From Hyaloperonospora brassicae (Eukaryota; Oomycota; Peronosporomycetes; Peronosporales; Peronosporaceae), in the NCBI GenBank assembly GCA_947650285.1, contig CANTFL010001450.1:310001-374000 (forward strand): a stretch of 64,000 nucleotides of DNA, in the 5' to 3' direction. Shown piece by piece: positions 22,617 through 38,811 of the stretch (its first letter is position 1; each line of letters starts with the position of its first letter). The position numbers and the translations under genes are program-made. The notes beneath the pieces are model-generated. The model ran no database searches. It was not told the DNA's origin and worked only from the letters and a program-made list of their open reading frames with translations.

Positions 22617-25600
22617 CGGGGTCGTTTACCAGTGGCTACACCAATCGGGAGTTGACATGAAGCCGGAGCTAAGAAAAAAAGAAGATTAGTAGAATTATTG
22701 AAGGGATGAAAGCCAGTTGGCGCCTAGCCGGTCCTTTAAAGTGATCTAGATTGTACAGAACGATCTTGCAGATTTCGGATAATTTAAGAATCAGAAAAAG
22801 GACGACTAGTGCTGCAGCTACCTCGTGTAACTAACGATTTAGTCTGTGGGTAGAGCTCATCGCGATAAAGAAAATATTATTTTGACGACAGAAATCATGC
22901 GGGTAACAAAATAGGAGCTTCACAGTCGATTCAAAGTTACCAATACAACCGCTCAAGAAACCATTCACCGCCTATTTTTTCTTTTAACGAGAGATGGCTA
23001 GCAAGTGGCACTCATGACGGCGCCATTTGTTGAATGCTTTATCGCGTAAGCATAATGCACAGAATTTACAAGAGGAAAGCATGGGATTGGAAGGTGGGAA
23101 ATGAAGTATTAGAATTTCTCTACACGCAAGTAGAGCATGAAGATTAGCAGCCTTACCCGCTTGACGGTTAAGAAACGCATAACGGAGTGTTTTCAGATGT
23201 ACATTGCAGCGTAGTTTGAGCTAAGAGATATAAAAATTCCTTCAATTAACAAGCGAACAATTACAATCCAGATCTGACAAGGAAAAGTTATATGACTTCA
23301 ATTTCTCTGTGGCATGTATATATTACCGGATATAATTTATCGATTATATAAGACATCAGAAAGTTACGCGTCACTTTATATGATTGCGCTGAGGCAACAT
23401 CGGTCGCATTTTGACGCAACGTCAATATTTTGAAATACAAATGCAAGGCCAGCTACTACGGAGCAGAAAGTATACGGGCTTAATATTTGGCTACCACATA
23501 ATTTAGCTTAGAAGAATTAAACAAATGGCGGCATTTCTTATTAAATTGCAGGTAGAAGAGGACAAGAGGCTGAAGGAGGCTGTATCACCATTATTGGCAG
23601 CTAATGCCTAGGTAAATACGTCACAGTTTCATCATTAACCTTCACTTCGTACATTGCCTCCTTTTTCTCGACATTCAATCGAGCCGAAATGTTATAATGG
23701 CTTGGTTAGCGTCTTAATGCGTCCAATTGAAAGGCTGCATTTACGTCGTCAGTCGTCTGAACATGTGCTACTTTCCCGTCGACACGAATGCATGATATCT
23801 CGGAAGCCGGAGAAAGACATTGATGAAGTTGCAGATTCTATTGAAGTCCTTTCTCCTGCGCGCTAGGGTATTAAGATAATTTCTGATCGAAAAATGTTTG
23901 ATAATAACCACTTAGATCACGAAAGATAGCAACGCGCGCCCGCATCGAGTGGCTGCAAAGTTTTCATACGTTCAACATTACCACAGTTGGTCATGTTTGG
24001 GAAACGGAAACGTAAAGTGTTAATTATATACAACGTTGATGTGATTATACTTACCCTCAAATTAATGTCATTGTACAGCAATGCTGTAGATCATTCAGTA
24101 GTTAAACTAAAGAATGAGGCCGGTTGGCCATTAGACCAGCGAGCACGCCATCAGTCGGTATTTCTATGACTACGGCTGTATCGCAAGCTGTGAGTGACCA
24201 CAACTGGATTCTATGAGCACTATAATGGTAGCTAAAATAGCATGCATTGATCGCGGTATGAATTTACGTCTCATCTAGTTACAGGAATACTAGTGTATTA
24301 AATTTGTTTTTCTAGTTACAGGAAGAAGTTATATAACTACTTCCAACCCGCCTCTTTCTGACAAGTGCAGCGCGGATGGAAAGGCAAGGATCCTCAAGTA
24401 TCCTCAGATCAGTTCAAATGTTATTTTACGAATATGAAGCCATAACATACTTCAGATAGACTACGATCGAGCGCTCTAATTCGAAATGTTGCAAAGGTTT
24501 CTCGGTCGCAGTTTATTTTTACCAGCGAAAAATAATGGTACTCGCGCATGACGCGAGTAAGTATGAGGAATGGTCATTTTCGATGAATGACTCTAGCCCC
24601 GCCACGTGTGGAACAAAGATCTACGAGACGGCTTATTTAGTACAAATGTACATTGTAATATACGTGTGGATTATAATTCTAATCTGAATGACCCACGAAG
24701 TAAAATATCATACTCTTTTGTCAAATTATCTAAAAATGCATAAAAAGCTCTTGATAAAATTTAACAATACTGACTGAATATTTTGACGATTTTATTAGTG
24801 AATGCAAGAAAAATAGCGGACACTGACTCTTTGGTCCCGGAAAAAATCAGTTTGCCAGTTTCCCCAATTCTATTCAATGGATGAGCAAATAGTGAATACT
24901 AGAAGAAAGAATGCGTCCCTGGTAGTCCCACGATTATACTATAGATTGATGGACTTATGCCTCTAAAACTGGTACATAAGTGAAACTAAGCGAGACCTAG
25001 AACGTGGAATCAGTTACAACTTTTTCTAGGAGTCCACAGTCCACATTCTGATCTAATCGTGACGACGTAGATAGTACCCTGCGAATCCACGACACGCTCT
25101 TGTCCCCAATACCCCAAAACATTAGACCGACCATAATCTTAGAAGGAAGATCACTAGACTCATGTGGAAGATGATAAAAAGGGTGAAGTAGGAGAAATCA
25201 GCTAAAATTCAATGAGCACGACAGGGAGGCACTTATAAAAGATACTGCTCATTCTACTTTGCACGCCGGCAAAGCCGTCTTCGAATCGTTTAGCCAAAGA
25301 TATGGAAGAAAATCGAGGAATACTATCCAGCTTCGGCAACAATGGCGCTATACCTTGTGCATATCAGCGTCGAGGTCTCGTTCGAAGATAGGAAGCAAGA
25401 GCCGAGACAGATGCTAGCCAAGATGCAGATCCCCCTCAACATAAATTTTTTTCTGTCATTCTAAAGTACACATGTATCGAATTTTGGTTCGAGGCTTGGA
25501 GGAAATAATGTCTGCACGAGAGACTGATCACGTAATGCAACGAAACTACAACCTAATGCACGCAGGATCGCAAGAATATATAAATCTTAAGTGTTTTTGC

Positions 25601-28600
25601 CCAGCCTCATAAGACTTCTCATCTAGCCGACAAAGGAATAATTGGGTACATTTTCGTATTCCGCATACACGAACTATTTGATATTAACACAGTGGGGTAA
25701 GGGGTCTAATATTAATTTTCGATCCACCTATATGCGTTGTATAAAAATAGAAATTGATTGTTTATTGAACTTACATACAGAAGAACAGCTAGGCGCTCCC
25801 TTGCCTCTTTTGGCGTCTGGAAGCAGTAAAACAATCCCTATATATCAGGATGCATGTGCTGGACATAAACAAGACGCGGAGCTGATAAACATCGCGATGT
25901 TCTTTCCGTTCCATTTATGTGCGAAAGCAAAGAGCTTCATCTACATTCCTGAGGGTAGCTTCTCGATCACAGCCTGCAACATTGTCCACATGGAGTTAAA
26001 TGGATCAGCAGAGGCTTATGCGCTTCACATCCACCAAAACTGGTGCTCAATGCACATATGGTACAAGTGTGCATGAGGAATCTTAAAGGATTCTAAAATG
26101 TAGAAATCCAGATCGTGCGAGACTATGGGGATAGAACAAGGTCGGGATGGATCGGAGCCTTGGGGTTAATGCCAGATAACTCATTATTCAATAGTTCGTA
26201 TTGTTGAAGGGACTCACGTTCGTAGCCGGTGTGCAGCTGATAAATTAGAGGCAAGGTAGACCCAGCGCTGAGGATAGAAAATTTCCAACCTAGGATTTTG
26301 TTTATCAAACTGAACAGTGGATTAGATAAAACAACAGTCGGATATCTATTTCATATGAGCTGAAAGTGGTTTAATCGACACATCCCTGTCAAATCAAAAT
26401 TCGAACAAGCCGATCATCTACGGTTGGTCTTATTGACTTTTCCTGGTTAATTCTTCACAAACCGAAAATCAACGTGGAACGTGGGCGGATCTTCACCCAA
26501 TGACATCAGTGCAATCGCAGCATTATGAACTATTCATATCCAGGCACCTTACTAGTGTATAGAGCACGCCAATGGACAATTTCGGCAATATAAGGTCGAT
26601 GCGACCTGAGTGCAAGAAATTAAGGGTCCTGGTGCGATATAAATGTGTGGCGGACGTACAAACGCTTAGCTCTAGTGCGGAAGCCGAAGAAGACTAAATT
26701 GACGCGACATTTTCTTTCGTCTGGGCATTTCCAGTAGAATTGACTAAAACATCTTCGCAACATACCTGGTCGTCGGTTTTCTAATGGGTATTTCTAATCG
26801 GACTGCACTTCTGTTCGAGTCATCAGCAAGTGCGATTGCACGTACAAAGCGACAGATCCATGACAAGTGTAAGACGGGGACAGCGTTCTGTAATTTATCC
26901 TTGCAAGACTGTCCAGTCTAATCAGCTTATAGAGAAGTTGCGACCCGCTCTTACGGACGCAGAAGTGGGTCAAATGAAAACCTTGTGGGCCTAGATCTGC
27001 TTAGCTCAGATTTCTCGACTATAATTTAGAGCATTCTAATACGAGGGAAGCACACGAGAAAATTTGTTCTGTATTAAATTGATAATCAGAGTCAAGTGCA
27101 CCTTTATCGTGACATATTTCATTGATATCCACGATTGAGAGGTCCGGAAGGAGCACTCTTTCTCGGCTAACACAAATTATTAAGAGAAAGAAGGCACATC
27201 ATCATTTACACATAAGGCGTGTGTAATTATTTGAATAAAATAAAATCATGTCGAACACACTATCAATTTATAAAATCCTGTATTTTGATGAGAAACAGCG
27301 ACAGCAAACCAATTTGCATTAGATTGTCAACATTATTTGGATTGCTTTATTATCCCCTTTCTTCTGCGAGGTATGACACCTCAAATGACGAATTGGTGTG
27401 TATACTTAACGTCATACGTGTCCAGGCGGCGGCAATGATAACCTGATGCGTGCACTATATACCAAGGCGGTATTCAAGGCCTTTTTGCACTGACCATATG
27501 CAAAGCAGCGGGAAAAGATAGATTATAAAATGAATTAATAAAAAATCAAACTGGTATGGTCACAGCATTGGTAGAAGTAGACAACCATCCCTTCCCTACT
27601 AGATAGAAAACATAATCTTGTAGTTCAACTTCGATATGATGCTAGCAGTGTCATTTATGGCAGCATTGTTTGAACCAAACCCGTCGGCAGTACAATAGCT
27701 ACGGAGCATTCATAAGGAGTTTCAAAAGCGAATATTTATCAGCGTGAAATCAGTATCGCCACAAGATCAATCCTGCGCTGTTAAGCATTCCCCGACAAGT
27801 AATAGCGGCGAAGAGGGCATCTACAATTGTTTAATTGCAAGACGACAGGGGTCAAACATGTCATTTCATGGCTGACATAGTGCATAGTGAGCTATTTATC
27901 ATACTTCCAAGGCATGGTCATTTTAGGGTGTCAAGCTGGCATAGGATATTATGTACAGATTCTCGTCGAGCAAAACTTCGAGTTTTCCACCGCGCGTAAT
28001 TATTTTGAGGATATATCTTGCACTTATTAATCTCTTTAATTAATCTGAAGTCCATTTACCACGAATGCAGGAGATAACAATCCTCTGGGTTGCTCGTGAG
28101 CATGCATGCAACGGCGATCAGATAATTCAACTTCGAGGAATGGTTGTTTAACCTCGCCGGCCGCTTATTATTATGAACATTAGTTAATTCCTAAAGTGGC
28201 AAAATTTAGCCCAAATTAAGTTGTACGGAGTACTTAATGGCTACATGATTACCACGGGCAGATTTATGCATAATAGCATTAGGACAATCTTTGGCCTTGT
28301 GGGATTGTAAATTAGCGTATTCATCGCAATGGGAACTAAATATATTATTTTAATATAGCAATGATAGTCACAAGCATAAATCGAAACGATAGGCTACGCC
28401 GATGGAAACTGGCAATAACTGAACACACATAATTTTGACATATCCACGACGCTTTAAGTCGGACAAAGGCTAAGTGTTAAGTCAACATCCGTTGTCATTA
28501 TATCTTAACGACTGGGAATACGCCATATAGGACCGCATCAGCGCGGTGATTTGTCAGAGAGGTAGTAGCAATCATATTCTTATATTCTAGAAGCAGTAGA

Positions 28601-31600
28601 GCAATGGATTCTACTAACCCCAAACAAGGATTCACGGAGTCAAACAGAAAGCAAAGGCCGACTTCAAGACATATCGAAAATGCCAAGACTTGAGATAAAT
28701 AACTTTGCGTCCATCCACTCATATACAAATATCCTTAAGATTGCTTATTAATATTGCGAAATCACATGCCATTTTGGTAACTGAGAAACAGATGTTTCGT
28801 TTGTTTAAATGTGCAGGCGGTGTGCTGAACACAGCTGCAAAAGATCTCAGGCTTACAGCAGAAGATATTGCGAGGCAGAAGTCGGTTGTGCATCAGACGC
28901 TTGCGAAAATATTGACGCGTAGCCAACTAGCACGCGGAGTATCAGATTTGGTTTTATTTGTAGAAGGAATGCGCCAACGTAATCTATATTCTACCGGGAG
29001 CGAACGCAACAACAGTCGTCGTAACGTAATGTGCTGTCAAGGACTAAAGAAAACAGTTTAGCATATCGATGAAAATGCCCGTACGCGCAGGCTTGTTGAC
29101 AGAATCAAATCCAACGCTGGACCAGTAAACTATGGGTGCTAAGCCGCTTGCACGTATTTATTTGCATATTGTGCATGATGACCAGCAAAGGTAGTGTCTG
29201 ACGTTGTCAAGGAACGCTTGACCGGACGATCGTATCCAGTATGCACGATTATGGACGCGACTGTAGTCTGTACTGAGTAGTGGTTGGACGAACAGCCTAC
29301 GAACGGAAGAAAAATAGCAATTTTCCTTGACGAAACAGTTTATTCAAAGAAAGTGTCAAGACATTTTTTAGAAACCGGAATGCAGGAACTTCGATCAGTG
29401 GTAAAAAATGAGTAGAGCGACCCGAAATTGCTACGGCGAACGCCAATTATATAGCCAGCAAAAAATTCTGGATTACATCTAAATCTTCACTTTGGATGAC
29501 ATTCCCGCACAACTACCAAAATATTCAGAGATATCCTCGTTACTTACAGGATCGAACATTATCAGACATATTACAAGCGCTAGAAAATCAACTAGACACA
29601 TATGCCTTTCTCTACAAAACAGCATGTTAGTGGTATAAGAACACGCATATTGAGTTGTAAGATGTAAGCTGCCTTATAAAAATCCATGATAAATCTAAAC
29701 CAGATGGCAAGCGTGAACTATCAATCTCAAGTACGGACTTCTAAAGCTTGTAAAGTTTGACAGGAGCGTTTACGGGATGTCAACAAGGTTAGTGTAAAGA
29801 AGAAATATATGTCTCCATTTTACTGATTGACGGCCGACCAGTGAGTTTAAACATGCGCGTACTTGTTCACGTGCCAAAGGCGTTGGTACGTTTGGTCACA
29901 TCGCGTGGTCAACTACCATTGGCGAATGTCCGACCAACCTTAGTCCTTGCCTCACACTATCTGTTTTTCCTGGCAATAACGAGATCTAATTTTGTACGCG
30001 CCAAGGCTCAAGAAGCACACGTCAATGTTGAATTTCAAAATGAATTAGAATTAATAGCTCAAGAAGGAGAGGATATCACCCTCACCAAATAAAGGAGCAA
30101 TCGTCTTTGAGAATATAAGAACATTCTGGGTAGCAACGCATAAAGAATTTCTATTAGTCGTATTGGAAAGCGTATGTAATAATAAAAAAATCGTTGAGGG
30201 ACAAAATGTTATTGACATGAAAAAATTTGTGCAAGAGCTGCGCCTTAACTTTTATACATTATTTTGCCAGAAACACTGATGAGGTAGTTAATTTTATGAT
30301 GAAATAGAAGTTTAACGGCAAGGAGATTTCTTTGGCACATCTTGGCGATCTAGTGAGAGGATTTTCTTTGTACGGTCAACTTTCTGACGCAAAAGATCAG
30401 CTAAACCCTAAGATGTAATTTTATTGACAAAATTGCGAATAGTTCTGAAAAATGATGATTTCTCTCGAACGGGGTCGAAGTTGACATCAAAAGAATTTTA
30501 TAGCATACATCCGCTTGGCCGTTACTATGACTAAGATATAATCTAGTATCGCTCGTTTGTGATCATGGATAGGCATGTCAATTTTGACATTCGGTCCAAC
30601 TTGTAGATACAATACGAGTAAAATTGACTCTACCCAGAAGGCCGAAGCTAAGCTAGTAAAATGTCTACCCACGAAACTTCTACTAATATTTTAGAAATCG
30701 TTCTCATACTGAGTTAAAGCCGTAGAATTAAGAAAATAAACAAATGCCCGGAGAGTAACTGAAGTTAACTTTGCTTGCAGGACGCAGAGATCAGCTCTGC
30801 TCATCGTGACATAACCTGGTAAAATGAAGATGCAAAATTAGTGTGGTTGGTATTTTGTTGATTTTACTTAAATTATAGTATACATTATGATAAAAAAATA
30901 TGATCTATGAACTTTGTAGATATAAAAAGTAGAGCTAGTGTTCCATGAGACCGAGTTTTAGCTCCTATCGATCGCACCTTTTCAATTATACATCAGTCTC
31001 AGATGCGATTCGAATATGATGTTAGCCATCTTCTCTGACAAGAGAAAATCTACCTGATATATTTTGACAAGTTCATTGAGCGATGCGCATAAAGCATCCA
31101 CGTTTACGTGATCCTGCGATTTATTTACTTACACTGATGCATAAAATTGCTACTTGCGTATACCGTACTATCATGAGTGTATTGCTTGCGTAACGCCACA
31201 CCATGTAATCGTCCTGCTAACGCAGCATCAGCAGCTATCCTATCCTATATGCATATTCCCGCAGAGTGTGATTCCAGACATTGCTGAGAAATGTTTTTAT
31301 TTGATAAGGTTGTATCGAGGCAATACAGATTCACATATTCCGAAACAAGCAGGCGGTTCATTATCTCTCTCAGTAAACGACGCGAACGACAACAAACAGA
31401 CGCGAAATTAGTGTTAGTGTGAAGCAATGTTGGTGTCAGATAAGTGAAGTCGACCCAACTACGTCCCAAGCCAATGGCGGTCAAGCGCTGAACCAAGAAA
31501 GAATTGCGATAGTGTTTATAATCTTTGACGGCAGAAATGACAGTGAGCAATCTCACACAAAAGAGAGGTCTGTGTGCGATCTACAATGTTCAATTTTGCC

Positions 31601-34600
31601 GCTGATGATGAAAGAACAATGAGCAGCGAAGCAACAATGCATTTCCATTTCAGCACGGTATTTAATGCTATATTTGGTGTCTTGGTCGCGCAAATAGAAG
31701 AAAAGGACGTAGGTGTAGAAGGATCAACTGAGCGAAGGCTGTGACACAAGACATGGTGGTATTATCGGCTAATGTTTGAATGCGAAGTTAGGAATTACTG
31801 TTACGGGGTACTGGTGGCGACTTCGTGACTTCAGTATGTGGCTGGTTCTCACTGACGTTGTGTGCGTATGATCACTCTACCTCACGTACACGTACGAAAA
31901 AAAGGTGCGACTCCTAAACGACAACGATTCGTGATAGAAATGTAATATTATACTCGATAATAAACCACTCAAATTTGGTCTCATCATCTGTCCCTAATTT
32001 AATATGTTGTGATACACAAACACGTATGATGACGTCTACTACCACCTATTTTGTGCTTTAGCAGCGATAAACGGATATGTATGAGGCTTACATGAAACTT
32101 TGAGCTCACCAGTATGACACTGCGACTGTAACGGGGCACACTCTTGTCAAATGACCGAAAAGACCTTGTGTTGACAGAACACAAGGATGCGTGCTCCCGA
32201 CGACACTTAGACTTGTCGAGGAAGCGCAACCGAAGCAAATAGTACCCGAAAGCTCTCTCTGGGGGAGAAGTAAAACGGTATTAATATAGTTTTGTTTCTT
32301 TCATAAACCATATTTGACTTCATCTAACTATATAAAACTACAATCTACTATGTGAGTATCTTGCTCACCACCCATTGCGCACGTCCAGCAGCGATTGGTG
32401 GTTAATTTAGGTATACCAAGTACATGGACCAAGAATTGGAGCAGCCACGAATATTGCCCTTGAGGGTAATATTCTGCCAACATTACATCTTGTTGAGCAA
32501 TGTCAATTGAGTATTTTCTAAATCGGTAATGCTCAAATTTATCCATTCGTATAGATTTTATGGTAACGAGCTCACTCCGTTACAGCTACAATATTACTGA
32601 AGATATGAATATTTGAATAAATGTCCAACATTATTACATACATTGACATATTTTTGCAAATGACACAATCATGTAGCAGGATCAGGCTGTTACGAACTTC
32701 ATATTTTTGGTAATTATAGTGAATGTAACTATAATGTAGCAGAACCAGGACGTCACAAACACAATGTTAATGCTAATGACTAAAGCTACTTGGTGGGCCA
32801 CATTTAAATTGACGCGATCATCTAAAAACTAGAGGAGAGTGACTTTATATGATCGATAGCAGTGTTGCAAGAAAATGTGCTTTCATTTCAATGCTGTAAT
32901 ACATCCTGTAGACGCTTATATAAAGCTCAAAGTAATCATTTGGATGCCTAGGGGCACATGTTGGTGGTACAGCCTAGTATATGGATACGTGTATTATATA
33001 GTGTAACCGTCCTATAGATTCTTGAAGTACGAAGTATGCTAGTTATGTACTGATGCGTGTCAGCCACTCAGAAAATAATGATTTGAAATTACTATGTTAG
33101 AGAAAGGTGATGTAAAATGGCATTCTCAGTTTAAGGCATAATCGTGCATTGCTGGTCTTCTCGACGTTAGTTGGATGAGGTAATTACGTGCGGCGCGTCA
33201 GTTTGGGCTTCGTTCGCCATATAAAAATCAGTACAGCTACCGATTTCGCGCATATATACACTGACATACTAAGGCAATCGCGTGCGGTCAAGAATAGAAA
33301 CCTCTGGTCGGATTGGAATGTAATTGATCGAGCTCAGTGTGATATTATACAATCATTATTGCCAATATGCAAATTATTTCTTTTCATATTCAGCCATGTG
33401 ACCGTGTTTATGGCACGGCATTGTACAAGCTTGCCAAAACTAAACCTTTCTTGTTTACGACTCGAAAATTGGAGAGGCTGAGGGAACAGGACTGAACGTT
33501 GAGCCAAACGATAATTCGTCTGGACTTATATAGAATCAGTTCGAGCCTATTTACTAATAAAAAGTCACCCTTTTTAGTTAGCTTAGGTATCTAGAGATGA
33601 GTAGTAATGAAGTTAAAGATATACCATCAGCTGCTGAGAAGCAATGCAACATTTGCCGATGTCGTTCTCGCATAACTAATCAGCACCGAAGCACCGGCGT
33701 ATCACTGCACAAACAGAGCGAGACCTATATGAAGCTCGTTAACTACTAATTTTTAGGCAACATAGCTTTGTCCAATACATTAAAGCCTCCAATCTTATTG
33801 AAAAGAATCATAGTATCAGCCTCGTTTTTGGACCATCAAAATAGTCGATTTTATTTCTTTAAAATCTGCATTGAAGAACTTATGCTATTTTTAGACTCAT
33901 GTACAACGTCAGAAGTTCGGTGGCATCTTGACCAATGCGTCACTTCCAACCCTTCGCGTCGATATATAGTGAATGCAACAACGTAAGCGATCAATTTCTC
34001 TACATTACGTTCGATTGAACACAGCACGGAGGACGGCGATCATGCAAAGTGGGGATCAAACCGCGGCCGATACACACATATAGTGCCAATTCTTTGTGCC
34101 TATAAATCTGGAGTGTCGCCGCCTAAGCCAGCTAAATTACATGATCTACAAAATCAAGTAAATGCACGTAAGCAGCAATCTACTAAATCATCTTTTTCTA
34201 AATAATTGATCATGGATATAATATATCTTTGTGCGCTATTCCATACAAGCACAATAAAATATATTCGCCAAGTTTTTGTGACGAAACACAAAATTACAAC
34301 CAACACCTATATTGCCATGGATAAATGGTATAACTGATTATAGTGGCTGAGACGATCGAAAAGCGCCAATATTGCTTACTTTATGACGATACATTATTTT
34401 TTCTCCGGCTGGAACGGATCTCATTGTAGCCGCGTAGTGACACAAGTTTAGCAACTTTGATTTTAACGAACTATACGTGGTAAGAGTACTTTGCCTCACT
34501 CATATTGGCAGCGGTATTGTAGTTGGTTATGTGATTTTATCATCTTACATATCGACAAGTGTATAAGACGGGAATACCGGATGAATGTAGATATGACTTG

Positions 34601-37600
34601 ATCCAAAAGCTGTTTTGGGTAAGCCTTCCGCATGAACAGCTGTTTATGTGATCCATGTATCCCCACGATCCGAAACTCGCAAATAGTAAAGTTTTTATGC
34701 ACTGTCATGAGAATATAGATAATTTTAATGTGATACATCTGATACGTCTCCTTCTAATACTCAGAACAACTTGCATATTTGAACAGTCAGCTAGCGACTG
34801 ATGAAGGACTCATATAGCCTTTAAATGAACACATTATTTATTTAAATTTTTAATGTGTAAAAACGGTTGTACGTGATGATTTAACCAAAAAAACCGTAAC
34901 ATGCCATTTTAATTTTGTTATCCTGTTGCAAATAAGAGCCATAATGGTATCATTTATGCTTTAATCAGAAATTATTCAGTATCAGTACACCTAGATCTAA
35001 GGTAAAATATCGTTATAAACTTCGTAACTTCACTTAGTGGGTATATAAATATACGGACGGGACATTGAACCTTGAAAAAAGTTGCATGGTCATTTTACTT
35101 TATCTAATTTATACGATTTAAACGCTTAAGCGCAATATATAATACTCGTATGATAATCGAATAAAAAATTCAATATAATATCATTGATCACATATTGTGA
35201 TGACATATTGTTATCCATCTCATCGATGCACAACTAAAAAACTATCTGAATTGCAAAGATGAACACGGCTCCGGCTGCGCATTATGTGTTTTGGATTCCT
35301 AATCACAGTTTTTTGCAATATTTACAAATGTAATAGTTGTTTAAAACTGTTAAAATGTGAGCCGTTTGGAGAAAATCTGCGGGATGAAAGTACTTGTCAT
35401 ATAGACACACCTTAATTGTTCAGTGTCCATCGCAGTCCATTAGTTTCATCATCATTGACAGCGCGATATCACAACTGCGAATTTAACCGCTGTATAATAT
35501 CATGTAAAGTTAAATAGGCGAATGAAGCTGTTTGCGATGCTAAAGATGGAAAATGGACGGGGGAAACAACCGAAAGGAAGTTGTTTGTAGTAGGTATCCA
35601 TATTTAAAATTTGCAGATTTTTAACGACGACATTGAAGAACCGCCAATATCATATGCTCTTTCTACTAGCTAGAAATCAACTCTACTCTATAAGAATCTG
35701 TCGTATAAGACATCTGAGGTGGTAACACCTCTAGTGAAATTTATAATAAAGCTGTCCGCGTGATTAAAATGAGTATCATTAAAACGGTCGGGAAATGTTA
35801 CATATAAAAAATGAGCAATATATTATCATTCACGATAAACTTGCCAATATTGAGACCCATATGTGCACTCACATGCATAGTTGTTCTCACCAAACGATTC
35901 AGGTATATTAATGTCTTCGTAATTTCTCTATTCGCTAAGAATGTAAGCCTACCTATAGGCGTACATGAATTACTTTTTTGCAATAGGCAAATTCCAGAAA
36001 TTAAATAATATCATTTGTAGAAGCTTATTATACTATAAAAATTATATCGTAGACTATATTCCCCCAATATTAGACTATACTGTCGTTGGTCAACTTATCA
36101 TTAATTAAGAAATACAAATTATCAGTATCTAAGCTTAAAATACAATTATTCGATATGTCTAGCTTTATCTTACCTCGCAAGCCACACAAGCAAGGTACGG
36201 AGCCAAATTGCATTTTTCGATCTGAAAGAGCACCGACGATTCCTTCCATAAATATCGCGTTTACTAACAAATATTATAATTCATATGAATTTTTTTGTGT
36301 CAGTGATGATCTATCAAGAATATATCGTTATTATTGCTGCAAAAAGTTGCATTGTAACAGGTGGAATATAATCGTCAATTTAGGTTTGGAATTTTGCCCC
36401 CGTTTGACGCTGCGAGTTGGTTCGTACAAGAGCTGTCACTCTACACCAAACTTTTCGCGTCACATTATTTTAGTTTTTTTCAAGTTGTATGAATATCTCT
36501 ACAATAATCTAAAATGAGATCTATGGTCGACAAGAAAACCACTAATGTACTACTGGACGAATAAAGTAAATTCTGAATGATATCAGACCTTACGATTCGA
36601 ATGATATGATATTTCTTTCGTTAATCAATGGATGCGCCAAAAAGTTTATAGAAGGGTGTACGAGGAACATCAATTATACCATACGGATTATGCTACTGAG
36701 ATTCCATACAAGGAGGTAACGCAATATGTTTATTGCGCGGAAGAGATAACTAAAAAAAGTGAGCTTGGGATAAATCGACAGTTGTATGATAATGTAATCT
36801 CCCTGTTTATATTAATCGTCAAATTGTCGCTACTGTACTTTGTACCAAATAAGTGTTATAATCTGTACTCACATATTGTAACGATTCATTATAAATGGAT
36901 GACAAGTAAAGAGATGCACCCTTCTTAACTGCTCGCGCAAGTACTATCGTTTTAAACATACTCCTACATTAATATGTCATGTTACGATTTATGATATACT
37001 GTTATGTAGTGTGGTGTAAATGTTTTGTTTGTTGGTATTAAAACTCGATTGTGTGGAAAATTGGAATTCGAAAAGAGTGTCGGGGGCAGAGATCTCACGT
37101 TCCAATAACTTGTAACGGTTCAAGAGCCCCGTTATCGTCTCACATTAAAGGGCGTAAGGAAGCACCCTTTATTAACTCGTAAATATGACTCTGTTTTTCT
37201 GTGTCTTCGTCATAATTTGCTATAAGTGCGGTTATGTTTCTCTAGCTTATGGGAACCACTCAAATATAGACCTATTTATTAATAGCTATATCTTTGGTCT
37301 AGGACCCCTATAATAAACCAATAATCGATAGGCGCGCAGAATCATCTATCCAGATGTTACCTATACCTAATTATTTGTAATTATGTAGTAAACCCTGTAA
37401 CACCTTAATTGCTGAATTGCCTTATAGCTTCAACCCCTCTCTGAGTTTTGCTTACCGCAACGTAAGCGCCATACGAATATGAAGTCGTCTGGATACACCT
37501 CTCATCGAAGATGTGGCCTTCGTCTTCCTCCATCTACGTCTCTTCCTCCGACGCCTTTCTATGCCATTCTGACACTATATTGGATCCGATCCGACGTGAA

Positions 37601-38800
37601 AATTGACGGTTAGCAGTCGTAGACCGAGTTTTTCTTGCAATGACATCTCTGTAGCTCGGTTGAACATCAAATATCAATTTAATTAATGAACCTCAGGCCC
37701 AACATATCTACATCTGGCTTTCTGTCGGCGGTAAGAGTTGTAGGCGAGCCTTATCTTCCATAGATTTCACAGCCAACTTTCAGTCGACAAGGTCATCTTT
37801 ATATTATTTATCGTCTGAGCTTTCTGCCAGCAATACGTAAATGACGAGATGAGAAGAAAATCTAGTAAAAGAAGAAATAACCTGAGGTTAATGTCTCAAT
37901 GATCTTGAAAGTGATTTATCGGGTCACGCTACCTTGCGGTAATCTGCTGACTACGCGATGCTTTCGCCAGTTCAACCCTTGATAAAGAAGCAACAATTGG
38001 GATCTCGGATTGTCAAAGCCACTTCAAAGCACCATTTAGAATCCGTGTGACAGCAAACTCTGTGGTCGTATGCCTGTTCTCTTTGCTTTCCCTTCGACCT
38101 CCTACATATAAGAATCGGTCATGCTCCCCTGATGTTGGTGTATCGCCCATCGTGACAGACATGCTATATCTCCACCCCGAGGATGTCTTAGCACTACAAT
38201 ACAGCCTCACTGATCTTTTGTGGCAATAATTTGCCGTGGACTTTTCTAGCCTATCGTACCGGTTGTGGCACATCTGGCTGTACCGAAACTTGTTTTATCA
38301 CAAGAATTTGCTCTCACATAGAGGTTGTAACTGGAGCCGGACCGAGAGACGCCAGTTTGGAGCCCAAATCTTTGACTGTAGTACAGTCCTAAAAGTAATG
38401 AAACAAGATTTATCGCTACACTGGCAGGATAGGGACGCTTTATCCCCGCGCACAGCACAGTACGTCGTTCCTCCGGCATATTGCATCTTTACCGGATGGC
38501 AACGGGTTGCAGCAGTATTGATATGTCCAAAGGTAAATTGCAAGGTGGTTATAAGTCGGTTGGTTGCCGATATAACATGTGTGGTTCCACCAGGGATGAG
38601 ATCACATTGAAAATGGTATCTGAACATCTTATCAGTAGTTGAGGTCTGACGTGTGCCAGCTACCAAATTCAAGATGTTACAGAATGTACATATCGAGAGC
38701 ATTAATTTACAAGTTGATTAATTTTGGACTACCTAAACCTACTTTTCACATGGAAACAAAACGTTGTGATGCAGAGCCATTGTGTACTGAAAAGAATAGA
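22617..38800. other. Long AT-rich gene-free block
   Basis: No frame with recognisable domains was found. The longest open frames (25642-26076, 144 codons; 28705-29061, 118 codons; 36086-36517, 143 codons; all plus) have no motif I can name. The 28.7-30.1 kb plus-strand stretch has several adjacent open fragments and may be an old element. The rest looks like decayed, unconstrained sequence. Confidence 0.45.
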
Positions 38801-38811
38801 CCACGAGCACT